NCBI RefSeq assembly: GCF_001542815.1
Contig: NZ_CP006993.1
Coordinates: 53,698 to 117,697 of the forward strand
Length of the DNA stretch: 64,000 bases
Direction of reading: 5' to 3'
Source of the DNA: Methylobacterium sp. AMS5
Lineage (GTDB): Bacteria > Pseudomonadota > Alphaproteobacteria > Rhizobiales > Beijerinckiaceae
Position numbers and translations under genes: made by a program. The notes below the pieces were generated by a model. That model did no database searches and had not been told where the DNA came from. It saw nothing but the letters and a program-made list of their open reading frames with translations. Positions 39,720 to 47,801 of the stretch are shown one piece after another; the stretch's first letter is position 1; each line of letters opens with the position of its first letter.

Positions 39720-39733
39720 AGTCAGTGATGACT
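39720..39733 (-). promoter_or_regulatory. Operator palindrome upstream of nrdJ
   Basis: Exact AGTCA-N4-TGACT, 47 bp before the nrdJ ATG; a CCGTT-N10-CAAGAA promoter-like pair lies just upstream. Confidence 0.75.
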
Positions 39734-39760
39734 GACCATTCTTGACACGCGAAAAACGGC

Positions 39761-40327
39761 CTACGCTGCCATGCGGAATGAGCCGCGCATCATGGCGAGC
39801 GAACGCCGAAACTCGTCGGTGAGGACACCGGCTTCCGCCACGGCGATGGCGTCGGCCAGGTGCTCGTTGTCGGCGATCAGCGGACCGGTCGCCTTGCCGC
39901 GGGCCCGCAGCCAGTCGGCGTGAGGATACTTGGCGACCATCGCCTCGATCATCTCACCCTTGCTCGCGTAGGGCTTCACGACGGCCTTGGTCTCCAACGG
40001 CATGATCTGTGTCACCGGAATCGGCGACGAGGCCAGGATGCCGACGACGATGCCGAAGGCGCGGCTCGACTTCGCGTCCTGGGCGCCCGAGGGGACCTCG
40101 GTGAAGATCGCGCTGACACCGGCCGCTTCCTGAAGGAAGGCCGTGGACAGCTTCTGCGACCGCACGAGGTCGTCGGCCGTAACGCGGACGGTCTTGTTCG
40201 GGTTCTTCTTGGTCACGATCAGCCGCAGCCCGGTGAGTTCGAGCTCCAGGGTGTCGAGATCGAGCAGCATCCGAGCCATTCCCCAGTGGGTGAAGCTCGG
40301 ATCGTTCGCAAGGATGGGGATCTTCAT
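39761..40327 (-). CDS. RuvC/RNase H-fold nuclease-like protein
   Basis: 188 residues. The N-terminal ANDPSFTHWGMARM followed by LELELTGLRLIVT matches the first acidic strand of RuvC-like resolvases, FTEVPSGAQ supplies the second acid, and DNEHLADAIAVAEAG has the C-terminal acidic pair. Probably a Holliday-junction or branch-cutting nuclease in phage recombination. ATGA overlap with the upstream gene; last gene of the operon. Confidence 0.7.
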   Translation of the reverse strand: MKIPILANDPSFTHWGMARMLLDLDTLELELTGLRLIVTKKNPNKTVRVTADDLVRSQKLSTAFLQEAAGVSAIFTEVPSGAQDAKSSRAFGIVVGILASSPIPVTQIMPLETKAVVKPYASKGEMIEAMVAKYPHADWLRARGKATGPLIADNEHLADAIAVAEAGVLTDEFRRSLAMMRGSFRMAA

Positions 40328-40620
40328 GCGTATGCGCCCCAGTTTTCGGGGACGTCCTCTGGTTCGGGAGCCGGCAGCGGCGCCGGGTCCATGGGAAAAT
40401 TGGGATACCGACGAATGGCCGGCGTCAAATCGGTCATGAACTCCCTGGAGTAGACTTCCAGGGTCATCGAGGCCGGACGGGTCACGACGCGATGAGGGGT
40501 CGCGTCGCCGCACTCCTCGAACCGCATCGTCTCAGCCGCACGCATCTCGCAGTTGCCGAGCTGGCCCTTGAAGACCGTGCCGTCGTCGAAGGTGATGGTG
40601 ACGTTGGAGCCGGGGCGCAT
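40324..40620 (-). CDS. Hypothetical protein, 98 aa
   Basis: Beta-rich start (NVTITFDDGTVFKGQLGNCE), then a Pro/Glu-rich C-terminus ending EDVPENWGAYA. That ending loosely resembles the acidic-WGMF tails of the next two genes upstream. No family recognised. Coupled on both sides. Confidence 0.6.
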   Translation of the reverse strand: MRPGSNVTITFDDGTVFKGQLGNCEMRAAETMRFEECGDATPHRVVTRPASMTLEVYSREFMTDLTPAIRRYPNFPMDPAPLPAPEPEDVPENWGAYA

Positions 40621-41195
40621 CAGAACATGCCCCAGCTGGCGTTGTCCTCGCCGAGATCCTCACGGGTCACGACGATGGCTTCGAGCTCCTTGCGCTCGGC
40701 CTCCTGCGCCAGCCGGATCTGCTCGCGCTTGAACTCGACCCGCTGTCGGGCCTCCTCCTGAAGCCGCGGCTTGATCCGCTGCGCTAGGTCGGCGACCAGC
40801 ATGTCGTATTCGTTCCGCCCGATGTAGTCGTTGCGGTCGCGCGCCTTCCACGGCTGGCTCGGGTTGAGCCTCTGATGCTGGTAGGCGGGGCCGGCATCGT
40901 CTCCCGTCCGCAGCCGGATGTAGATGACGTCCACCCAGAGATCCTGGATGTCGATGAAGTTGCCGTTCCCGACGATCATCACGCCGCTGGTGTCGGTGCT
41001 CGCCTTGGCGATCTCGTGCTCGGGCGTGTAGTGGACGTCGGACACTGCCATCAGCGGACCTCTGCGGCCCTCGATCGCGCCCGTCGTGACCTCGAAGGGC
41101 ATCCCGTTGATACGAAACACCCGGCCGTTCTCGTAGACGCCCTGAAGGAGCGCCTCTTGCCCGATGAGGCCCTGGAACTCCTCGGCGAAGGGCAT
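40620..41195 (-). CDS. Hypothetical protein with WGMF tail, 191 aa
   Basis: ATG at 41193-41195 overlaps the stop of the upstream gene (TAATG). An N-terminal beta-rich domain (GVYENGRVFRINGMPFEVTT) is followed by a long charged helix (QEEARQRVEFKREQIRLAQE) and the C-terminal EDNASWGMF. Shares the tail with its upstream neighbour and with 21099-21446. Confidence 0.65.
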   Translation of the reverse strand: MPFAEEFQGLIGQEALLQGVYENGRVFRINGMPFEVTTGAIEGRRGPLMAVSDVHYTPEHEIAKASTDTSGVMIVGNGNFIDIQDLWVDVIYIRLRTGDDAGPAYQHQRLNPSQPWKARDRNDYIGRNEYDMLVADLAQRIKPRLQEEARQRVEFKREQIRLAQEAERKELEAIVVTREDLGEDNASWGMF

Positions 41196-41692
41196 TAGAA
41201 CATGCCCCAGGCGTCGTTGTCCGCGTAGCGCTCCGACTGCTCGACCAGAGCCTCGGCCTCGCGCTCCGTCTCCTCGCGCTTGAGGCGGTCGAGGGTCTGA
41301 ACGGCCAGGTAGTCGACGTAGGAGGAGAGCTGCCAGCCGGCCGTGTCGGCGTCCTCGAACCCACCGGCCTTGGCGCAGACCTGGCTCAGGCTGACGGCGA
41401 GCTTGGGCAGGAACCGATCCACGTTCTTCAACGGGATGTCGATCACCGGCCACTCGTCCGAGTCCATCAGCTCGAATTCGAGGATGTAGGGGTCACGCTT
41501 GCCGCGGCGCGCGCTCTTGAACAGCAGGTCGGTCCCGCCGTTGAAGGGCACGGTCTTGCCGCTCTTGGTCGAGCCCTCGCCGAAGTGAGCGTAGAGCTTG
41601 GTCGGGCCCGGCAGCATGTGAGCTTCGCCGGTCGCCGCCTTCTGCAGGATGGCGAGAACCTCGTCCGCCGCCTGCTCCTCGATCTCTGTCAT
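41195..41692 (-). CDS. Hypothetical protein with WGMF tail, 165 aa
   Basis: ATG at 41690-41692, first gene of the 41692-39761 operon after the promoter at 41704. Alpha/beta, acidic, ending ERYADNDAWGMF. Probable partner of the same target as the other WGMF-tailed proteins. No family recognised. Confidence 0.65.
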   Translation of the reverse strand: MTEIEEQAADEVLAILQKAATGEAHMLPGPTKLYAHFGEGSTKSGKTVPFNGGTDLLFKSARRGKRDPYILEFELMDSDEWPVIDIPLKNVDRFLPKLAVSLSQVCAKAGGFEDADTAGWQLSSYVDYLAVQTLDRLKREETEREAEALVEQSERYADNDAWGMF

Positions 41693-41703
41693 CTCCGTTC
41701 CTC

Positions 41704-41750
41704 AGTCAGTGCTGACTTACTAGATATAGCGTCAATGAAGCGGCTTTTCA
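41704..41750 (-). promoter_or_regulatory. Promoter with operator
   Basis: TGAAAA (41745-41750), 16 bp, TATATC (41723-41728), then AGTCA-N4-TGACT (41704-41717). Overlaps the end of the HicA-like gene. Confidence 0.8.
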
Positions 41751-41935
41751 CATCGCTTCAGTTGGGCTTTCACGTTGGCGAGGTTCCGGTGATCGGAAGG
41801 GGTCGCCGACGTGATGATGAAGCAGCCCGTCAGGACGTAGGTCCAGCGCAGGTGGTTCTTCTTCGTCTTCTCGATGGTCCAGCCCTCGCGCTTCTTCTGG
41901 CGCGCGAGAGCGTTCATGTCGCCCTTGAGGCTCAT
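41732..41935 (-). CDS. hicA: HicA-like mRNA interferase fold protein
   Basis: 67 residues. REGWTIEKTKKNHLRWTYVL places the HicA catalytic-type His after a Gly-Trp start, followed by a TPSDHRNLANVKAQLKRC end, the usual S-D-x-R..N motif. Stand-alone HicA-like proteins occur in phages and may not be toxic. No HicB-type antitoxin is recognised next to it. ATGA-coupled to the upstream gene. Confidence 0.75.
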   Translation of the reverse strand: MSLKGDMNALARQKKREGWTIEKTKKNHLRWTYVLTGCFIITSATPSDHRNLANVKAQLKRCEKPLH

Positions 41936-42237
41936 GGCGTCACCTGCAAGCCGTAGCCCGCAAGGGCGGCGTCGATCTCCTTGATCTGGCGCTCGAAGTA
42001 GGTGCGCATCAGCGTGCGCAGAACATCGAGTTCCGGCTCCCCGTCGAGGACGATCATGTCGGCCTCGTCGCCCGGACGCTTGCGCGTGGCATAGTCGCGC
42101 ATCGGGTATTCCAGCTGCACCCGCACGAACTCGGGTCGATCCCGACGGTTGAGAATGCCGAGCTGCGTCGCGTAGTCCTTGCGACGCCGCGTCATGGACG
42201 CGATGGCTTCGAGATCCCGGCTGCTGACGGACTTCAT
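41932..42237 (-). CDS. Hypothetical protein, 101 aa
   Basis: ATG at 42235-42237 is coupled to both neighbours. Basic helical N-terminus, then PEFVRVQLEYPMRDYATRKR and a helical end. It lies where a HicB partner would be expected but shows no HicB fold by eye. Confidence 0.55.
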   Translation of the reverse strand: MKSVSSRDLEAIASMTRRRKDYATQLGILNRRDRPEFVRVQLEYPMRDYATRKRPGDEADMIVLDGEPELDVLRTLMRTYFERQIKEIDAALAGYGLQVTP

Positions 42238-42521
42238 GCGGCGTCCTCGATCTCGACGCCCATCTCCGCGAGCTCGTGCTCCGTGCGGTCAATGACCAGC
42301 TCGAAGTGACGCTCCATCGTGCGCAGCAACGCGAAGCCAAGGTCGGTGTTGAAGCGAGCCTCCTCGACGAACGCCTTGCGAGCCGCCGGCGAGAAGATCA
42401 CCTTGGCATGAGCAAACTCTTTGGTCTGACCGCGCAGCTCTGCGGGGAGCCGTTCCTTGGCGTGCTTACGCTCGCTCGTTTTAACAGCGATCTTCTGGAT
42501 CTGGTCAGTGGTGAGCTTCAC
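42234..42521 (-). CDS. Hypothetical protein, 95 aa (GTG start)
   Basis: GTG at 42519-42521 overlaps the sbcC stop (GTGA). Basic N-terminal half (KTSERKHAKERLPAELRGQ), then long helices ending in an acidic tail. No family recognised; it could be an accessory to the SbcC-like protein. Confidence 0.6.
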   Translation of the reverse strand: MKLTTDQIQKIAVKTSERKHAKERLPAELRGQTKEFAHAKVIFSPAARKAFVEEARFNTDLGFALLRTMERHFELVIDRTEHELAEMGVEIEDAA

Positions 42522-44458
42522 GCTGCGATCTCCTCGATAACGCTGTCGCCGCGTGCCTTCTTGCGGACGACGATGGTGTTGCGGACCCAATCCTTGAGAT
42601 CGGAGTGGCTGATGATGAAGACGGTCCCGCGCTCGCGAGCCTTCTCCTCCAGGATCATCGTCAGACGCTCGATGCCGGCCGGACACAGGGCGTTGTCGAT
42701 CTCGTCGCCGATGAAGAGGTCGATCGGCTTCGTGGCGCGCGAGGCGACGAGATCCTGAAGGGCCATCGCCGCAGCGATTCGGACCTTGCGCTTCTCGCCG
42801 CCCGAGATGGCCGCGAACTCGTCGCCGCCCTGGTCGTGGGTGACGTCGATGGCGAACCGCTCCTTCAGGTTGCCCTTGGCGTCCTTGGTCAGGGTCGACC
42901 AGGTGGCGTGGCAGTTGCCGTCGGAGAGGGCGCCGAGATACTTGGCCGTCTGCGAGTTCAGGAACGGCGTGATCTCGTCCAGGAGCTCGGCGCGGGCGCC
43001 GGCCGGGGCGAACACCTTGGCAACCGCCTCGGCGACTTCGAGCGCCACGGTCGCCTTGCCGACGTGCTCGATCGCGTCCTTGACCTCCTGCTCCAGCTGC
43101 AAGACCTTGGCCTCGGAGCGCTCCTTGGCCGCGAGATGCGGATTGACCTCGGCCTTGAGCCGGTCGATTCCCTCCTTGATCGTGCGCGCCTCGTGCGACT
43201 TGGCCCGGATGTCCGCCTGGAGCCGGTCGTCGTCGCGCAGGGATGCTCTCAGAGCGTCGCACAGCGCGTTGGTCGCGCTGACGTCAGTCATTGATGCGCG
43301 ATACGCTTCCAAGCGCTCAGTGACGCTCTGATGCGATTTCAGCGCTGTTTCATGCGCTGCTTTCGCGTCGCGCAGAGCGCGCAGCGCGTCGTTCAGAAGC
43401 CCCTGCTGCTTGGTCTGGGCCGGGGCGATGTCCTCGGCCGAGAACGGGCGGTCGCACGAGCGGCACGGGCAGCCGACCTGATGCGCCAGGCTGTCGAGGA
43501 TCTCCTTCTCGCGCTTGGCGTCGCGGGCGAGCTGCCGGGCGTTGGTGTCGGTGCGGGCAGCCGCGATCGACGCCGCCTGCTCCTCCTCGATCAGCTCCCG
43601 CTCGCGCTTGCGCTCGATCTCGACCGCGGCGATCTGGGCCTCGGCCTCGTGGAGCTGCTTCTCGACGGCCGGACGGTCGATGGTCGCGCGTCCCTTGAGC
43701 GCCTTGACCTCGCCCACGAGGACACGGACCCGCGCGGTCTGGCCCTCGATGTGGTCCTTGCGCTTCTGCTCCCAGCGCTCGATGTCCGAGGTCAGGTCGA
43801 AGGCGATCCGGTCCTTCTCGTTCTCCAGGGCCTGCTGACGCAGCGCGAGCGTGTGTCCGGCCGCGGCGAGGTCCGCCTTGGCCTTCTGCACGTCGCCGAG
43901 CGCGATCCGGTAGCCCTTCTCCAGCACCGTCGCGCCGGCCGCTTCCTCGACCACGACCTTGAGATTCTTGTCGGTCATGCCCGGCAGGTCGGGCATCTGG
44001 TCCTGGCCGGCGTAGATCGCGCCGACGAAGACCTCCCAGGTGCAGCCGAGAATCTGGTTCACGATCTCCTGGGTGAGCTTGTCGGTGCCCTTGGTCAGAT
44101 CCGTGACCGTGCCGGCCTTGTCCGTGTGGACGACGGTGACGCGGTTCTTGCCGGCCTTGTGCTTGCGATGCCGGGCGATCAGGTAGCTGTCATCGCCATC
44201 GAGCACGGTCGCGGCGACGCGGCACTGCTTGCCGACCTGGTTGTTGATGACGGCATCGCCTTCGACGCCCCGCGCCGTGGTGCCGTAGAAGCACCAAGCG
44301 AGCGCATCCGGCAGGGTCGACTTGCCCGAGCCGTTGGAATCGGCGGACGTGTCGACCTCGTTGACGCCTTGGATCAGCACGAGGCCGCGGTCGGCGAGCG
44401 CGAGGCTCGCCTTCCGGATCGTGCCGAAGTTCTCGATCTCGATCTTGGGAAACTTCAC
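42518..44458 (-). CDS. sbcC: SbcC/Rad50/gp46-like ATPase
   Basis: 646 residues. SNGSGKST (about 41-48) is Walker A, ISGGEKRKVRIA (about 555) the ABC signature and DLFIGDEIDNAL the Walker B. CPCRSC near residue 331 is the zinc hook between two coiled-coil arms. With the SbcD-like gene at 45107 it would form the Mre11-Rad50-type nuclease that resects DNA ends for recombination-dependent replication. Residues ~353-405, just after the hook, are encoded by a GG/CC-poor patch with a 20-bp match to intergenic DNA. Confidence 0.92.
   Translation of the reverse strand: MKFPKIEIENFGTIRKASLALADRGLVLIQGVNEVDTSADSNGSGKSTLPDALAWCFYGTTARGVEGDAVINNQVGKQCRVAATVLDGDDSYLIARHRKHKAGKNRVTVVHTDKAGTVTDLTKGTDKLTQEIVNQILGCTWEVFVGAIYAGQDQMPDLPGMTDKNLKVVVEEAAGATVLEKGYRIALGDVQKAKADLAAAGHTLALRQQALENEKDRIAFDLTSDIERWEQKRKDHIEGQTARVRVLVGEVKALKGRATIDRPAVEKQLHEAEAQIAAVEIERKRERELIEEEQAASIAAARTDTNARQLARDAKREKEILDSLAHQVGCPCRSCDRPFSAEDIAPAQTKQQGLLNDALRALRDAKAAHETALKSHQSVTERLEAYRASMTDVSATNALCDALRASLRDDDRLQADIRAKSHEARTIKEGIDRLKAEVNPHLAAKERSEAKVLQLEQEVKDAIEHVGKATVALEVAEAVAKVFAPAGARAELLDEITPFLNSQTAKYLGALSDGNCHATWSTLTKDAKGNLKERFAIDVTHDQGGDEFAAISGGEKRKVRIAAAMALQDLVASRATKPIDLFIGDEIDNALCPAGIERLTMILEEKARERGTVFIISHSDLKDWVRNTIVVRKKARGDSVIEEIAA
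43243..43399. other. GG/CC-poor patch inside sbcC
   Basis: 157 bp with only two GG/CC dinucleotides (43271, 43309) and none from 43311 to 43399, while flanking codons have them every few bases. The 20-mer at 43251-43270 equals intergenic 3771-3790. Confidence 0.8.
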
Positions 44459-44646
44459 GGCTTGTCCTCGATCAGCTTAGGCGTGCCGGCGATGGTTCGC
44501 CCGATCACTTCCTCACTCAGCTCCGTCGAACCGACGGTCTCGCCTTCCTGGGCGAGTTCCGCGGCATCCTCGGGTGTGTCGGCGTCGACCTCGTAGAGAC
44601 AGCGAACGCCGCGGGTCTCGAAGACCTCGATCTGGTAGCGAGCCAT
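44455..44646 (-). CDS. Hypothetical protein, 63 aa
   Basis: Coupled to sbcC (ATGA) and to the upstream gene. Beta-rich start (MARYQIEVFETRGVRCLYEV) followed by an acidic helix. Small alpha/beta protein; family not recognised. Confidence 0.6.
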   Translation of the reverse strand: MARYQIEVFETRGVRCLYEVDADTPEDAAELAQEGETVGSTELSEEVIGRTIAGTPKLIEDKP

Positions 44647-45038
44647 CAGGCAGCGGCTCCCTTCGCGACCATCTTGTTCACGAGATCGGCGTAGTCGCCG
44701 CCGATGACGCCGGCCGGGGCAGGGGAGGGCGCCGCATCGTCCTTGATCGGCTTCTTCGAGCCGGGGAACGGATCGCGACGCTGCGCGGACCCCTTGCGCT
44801 CGCTGCCGGACGTGACGCGGGTGCGCGCCTTGGAATCGTAGCCGGCGTAGTCGTAGTCCCGCTCGATCACGGCGTCGGGCGCGAGCTTCTTGTAGGCGAG
44901 GCAGGTCGACATCGGCAGGCCGCCGTGGCTCTGCTCGATGAAGTTCTCCACCTGGCGCGTCGTCTGCTTCTTGCCCTTCCCCTCGACGATGGAGACGAAC
45001 TGCTTGGTCTTGAACGTGACGCGATAGTAATCGGGCAC
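44646..45038 (-). CDS. Hypothetical protein, 130 aa
   Basis: ATG at 45036-45038, first gene after the operator at 45053. N-terminal alpha/beta part (YYRVTFKTKQFVSIVEGKGK), then a Lys/Arg- and Pro/Ala-rich C-terminus. The Pro/Ala linker (APSPAPAGV) recurs in other proteins here. No family recognised. Confidence 0.6.
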   Translation of the reverse strand: MPDYYRVTFKTKQFVSIVEGKGKKQTTRQVENFIEQSHGGLPMSTCLAYKKLAPDAVIERDYDYAGYDSKARTRVTSGSERKGSAQRRDPFPGSKKPIKDDAAPSPAPAGVIGGDYADLVNKMVAKGAAA

Positions 45039-45052
45039 TCTGCTCTCCTGAA

Positions 45053-45093
45053 AGTCAGTGATGACTTAATAGAATTTACGCGACAGAACGCGG
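45053..45093 (-). promoter_or_regulatory. Promoter with operator
   Basis: CCGCG, 10 bp, TAAATT (45073-45078), then AGTCA-N4-TGACT (45053-45066). Confidence 0.75.
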
Positions 45094-45106
45094 GTAGTCT
45101 GCGCGA

Positions 45107-46183
45107 TTACTCGGTGGCTGCGCGGGCGTCTGTGATGATCTGCGCGGCACGGGCGGCGATGGCTGCCTCGTGGGGCGAGCCCATGCGCTTGATGAACCCG
45201 TTGACCGAGGTTTCGAGCGTGACACCCTTGGCCGCCGTCGTGCCGGTGCGGGCGCTCGCGACCTTGCGCTCCACCTGGAAGGTGATGCCGGCCGCGCCCA
45301 TCCCTTCGAGCCCGCGCCGGAAGGCGTTGGTCTCAGCGTCGTCGAAGGCGAAGCCCCGGACCCGGACGTGGTTGTCCGCGACGATCAGCGGGATCTCCTC
45401 GCTCGGCGTGTCAGGCGTGACCTCGACGAAGGACGGGGCGCGCGAGGCGCGGTAGTTCACCCGCTTGTCATCGACGAGCAGGAACCCGGCCTTGGTGCCG
45501 ATGTCCGAGAAGGTCTGGTGCGTCGTGGCGCCGATCGACCACACCTTGCCCGCCTCGAACGCGCAGTGGTGATGGTAGTGGCCGGCGAACACGCGCCGGA
45601 AGCCGAGCCCTGCCAAATAGGAAGGGGTGAGCCCGTGACCCGGCACGCCCGAGAGCACACCGTCGATGCCGGCATGGATCACGAGATCGGTCTCGGAGCA
45701 GTCGAAGCCCTTGCCGGGGACCTTGATCGTGCTCGCCAGCGCTTCGAGCGCCGCCTTGAGGTCGTCGAGCTTCGGAATCCACGGCACCATCGCCAGGCCG
45801 AGCGAAGCCAAGTGCATCGGCTCGGTGATGACGGTGAAGCCCTTGAGGCTCGACAGCGACTGAATGGCGTTGCCGAGCACCGTCGTCTCGTTGGACTTCA
45901 GGTCGTGGTTGCCGGGGATCGCCACGATGTTGAAGCCGTCCCAGGTGAGACCCTTGATCGTCTCCGAGACCGGGTTGAAGACCTCGGGGTCGATCGAGCC
46001 GCGCGAGTGGAACAGGTCGCCGGCGAAGACGATGGTGTCGCCGCCCGCCGCGCGCAGCTCCTGGGCGCCGCGCTTGAGCTCCGTCAGCATGTGGTCGAGG
46101 CGGGAGTTCAGCCCGCTCGGCAGCTTGGTGGAGTAGGCGCTCCAGTTGTGCGCGTGCTGGTCCGAGAAGAGAGCGTAGACCAT
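45107..46183 (-). CDS. sbcD: SbcD/Mre11/gp47-like nuclease
   Basis: 358 residues. Metallophosphoesterase motifs in order: FSDQHAHNW, FAGDLFHSRG, IPGNHDLKSNET, VIHAGIDG and FAGHYHHHC. Partner of the SbcC-like ATPase; as in T4, gp47 and gp46 homologues are close together but here three small genes separate them. The C-terminal ~100 residues form the dimerisation cap. TGATG-coupled to the upstream gene. Confidence 0.9.
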   Translation of the reverse strand: MVYALFSDQHAHNWSAYSTKLPSGLNSRLDHMLTELKRGAQELRAAGGDTIVFAGDLFHSRGSIDPEVFNPVSETIKGLTWDGFNIVAIPGNHDLKSNETTVLGNAIQSLSSLKGFTVITEPMHLASLGLAMVPWIPKLDDLKAALEALASTIKVPGKGFDCSETDLVIHAGIDGVLSGVPGHGLTPSYLAGLGFRRVFAGHYHHHCAFEAGKVWSIGATTHQTFSDIGTKAGFLLVDDKRVNYRASRAPSFVEVTPDTPSEEIPLIVADNHVRVRGFAFDDAETNAFRRGLEGMGAAGITFQVERKVASARTGTTAAKGVTLETSVNGFIKRMGSPHEAAIAARAAQIITDARAATE

Positions 46184-47304
46184 CAGCCGCGGCCTCCGGC
46201 GATCAGGCGCAGGCCCTGCTGCTGCTCCTGGGCGACCGACGAGAGCAGGTCGCGGTAGCCGTTGAGTGCCTTCGTGTTCTCGCCCACGAGCGAAATCATC
46301 TGCTGGAAGATGGTCGTGAACTGGTCGATGCGACCCAGCGCGGTGCCGAGCGCTTCCTCCATGCGCTCCACGCGGTCGAACAGCTCGGTCGCGGTGCGCT
46401 TGGGCACCGCAACGGTCTCCTCGACGGGCTCCTCGATCACAGCCGGCGTCTCGGTGATGACCGGGGCAGGGGAGGGCGCGAGATCGGGGACCGGCAGGGT
46501 CTGGCGCCAGAGCGCGATGACGCCGCGAATCTCCATGCGCATGCGGTCGAGCTCGGCGTCGGTCAGGTGGATCGAGTGACCGAAGGCAGCGGTAGCCTCG
46601 TTCAGCCGGTCGGCCTCGGCCGAGACGAACATGACGGCGCGACCGCCCCGGCCCGGCTGCCAGGCCGAGAGCGTGTCGGAGAAGCCGGCGTTGCGCAGGC
46701 AGCGGCCGGCGTTCATGTGGTGCTGGAGCTCGGGCCGGACGATCTCGTAGACGCCCTTCGCCTTCACGTAGAAGCGGCCGTCGAGCTCCACCGCAATCTG
46801 CTCGGCCGACGTGCCGCCGATCCGGAAGGTGATCGCCTTGAGCGGCTGATCGGTGCCTTCGAGGCGCATGCCGTCGAACGGGATGTAGACCGGCAGCGCG
46901 ATCGGCGAGGGCGTCGGGGTCGGCGTCATGGTCTTCTCCTCGCGTTCCCGCACGAGCCTGCGGTTCTTGGCGATCGACTTGTTGCGGGTGAGATCCTTGC
47001 GGGCCTGCTCGATGAAGGCCTTGTCACGCACGACGCCGAGCATCGCGTCGGCCTTGTCCTCGTGCAGGTAGTAGCCCCAGGGGTGGACGGCGTTCTTCTT
47101 GACCAGGGCCCAGTGCCGGCCGGGGACGCGGTTGCGCGTCTCTGCGGCGATGGCTTGGCCCAGTTCCTCGTCGCCGATCACAGCGTCGGCAAGGGCGCGC
47201 CCCAGGTCGCACATGCGGACCGAGGGGACATAGGTGCCGTTCTTGTCGAGCAGGCCAACGCGGTTGTTACCCTTGACGCTCGGTAGCGGCTGGAAGCTCT
47301 CCAT
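46183..47304 (-). CDS. Hypothetical protein, 373 aa, possible internal start
   Basis: ATG 47302-47304, with a GTG two codons upstream as alternative. The first ~120 residues are basic and helical; then comes a Thr/Pro-rich joint MTPTPTPSP, an alpha/beta middle and a Pro-rich plus coiled-coil C-terminus (RVERMEEALG, then heptads). The internal Met at 46929 follows GAGGAGAAGACC, a strong ribosome-binding site, so a shorter 248-residue form may also be made. No family recognised. Confidence 0.65.
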   Translation of the reverse strand: MESFQPLPSVKGNNRVGLLDKNGTYVPSVRMCDLGRALADAVIGDEELGQAIAAETRNRVPGRHWALVKKNAVHPWGYYLHEDKADAMLGVVRDKAFIEQARKDLTRNKSIAKNRRLVREREEKTMTPTPTPSPIALPVYIPFDGMRLEGTDQPLKAITFRIGGTSAEQIAVELDGRFYVKAKGVYEIVRPELQHHMNAGRCLRNAGFSDTLSAWQPGRGGRAVMFVSAEADRLNEATAAFGHSIHLTDAELDRMRMEIRGVIALWRQTLPVPDLAPSPAPVITETPAVIEEPVEETVAVPKRTATELFDRVERMEEALGTALGRIDQFTTIFQQMISLVGENTKALNGYRDLLSSVAQEQQQGLRLIAGGRG

Positions 47305-47332
47305 CTTCACTCTCGTCGTGCTCCGTGTGCTC

Positions 47333-47379
47333 AGTCATCGCTGACTGACTCGTTATAGCAGCGCACGATCGGCGTTTCA
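47333..47379 (-). promoter_or_regulatory. Promoter with operator
   Basis: TGAAAC (47374-47379), 16 bp, TATAAC (47352-47357), then AGTCA-N4-TGACT (47333-47346). Confidence 0.85.
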
Positions 47380-47384
47380 GTCGG

Positions 47385-47801
47385 CTAGAGCTTCAGGACG
47401 CCTGGCTTGTGAAGGAAGTGGTCGAGGGGCAGGAAGCGCTGGAGCGAGCCGCCCCGGCCGCGGCCCGTGTAGTTCAGGACCTTCGCCTTGTCCCGGTCGA
47501 AGAAATTCTCGATCCGGGTCAGGTAGTAGCCCTTGTCGTCGTCCTTGAGCTTCACGCCCACGAACTTGATGCAGCGGGCGCGCATCTGGATCAGCGTGCC
47601 GTCGTCGATCGCCCAGCAGGCGGTTCCCGATCGCACCGCGTCCGAGATGCAGGCCTCGCCCGACCGGTAGATCTCCTTGCGGCTCCGGTAGGCGAGGTAG
47701 ACGCGCTCCCCGTTCGGATATTGGTAAATGCCGCCGTAGAGACGGTTGCCCTTCTTGACCTTCTCAAGCAGCGTAACGAAGGTCTTTTTCGAGGATGCCA
47801 T
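47385..47801 (-). CDS. Hypothetical protein, 138 aa
   Basis: ATG at 47799-47801 lies 38 nt inside the ASCH-protein gene. Basic, beta-rich (RLYGGIYQYPNGERVYLAYR). An upstream frame is open but reads as non-protein. No family recognised. Confidence 0.6.
   Translation of the reverse strand: MASSKKTFVTLLEKVKKGNRLYGGIYQYPNGERVYLAYRSRKEIYRSGEACISDAVRSGTACWAIDDGTLIQMRARCIKFVGVKLKDDDKGYYLTRIENFFDRDKAKVLNYTGRGRGGSLQRFLPLDHFLHKPGVLKL

Noticed and set aside
37157..39745. Plus-strand open frame opposite nrdJ
   Set aside because: Mirror frame of a clear ribonucleotide reductase; composition typical of antisense reading.
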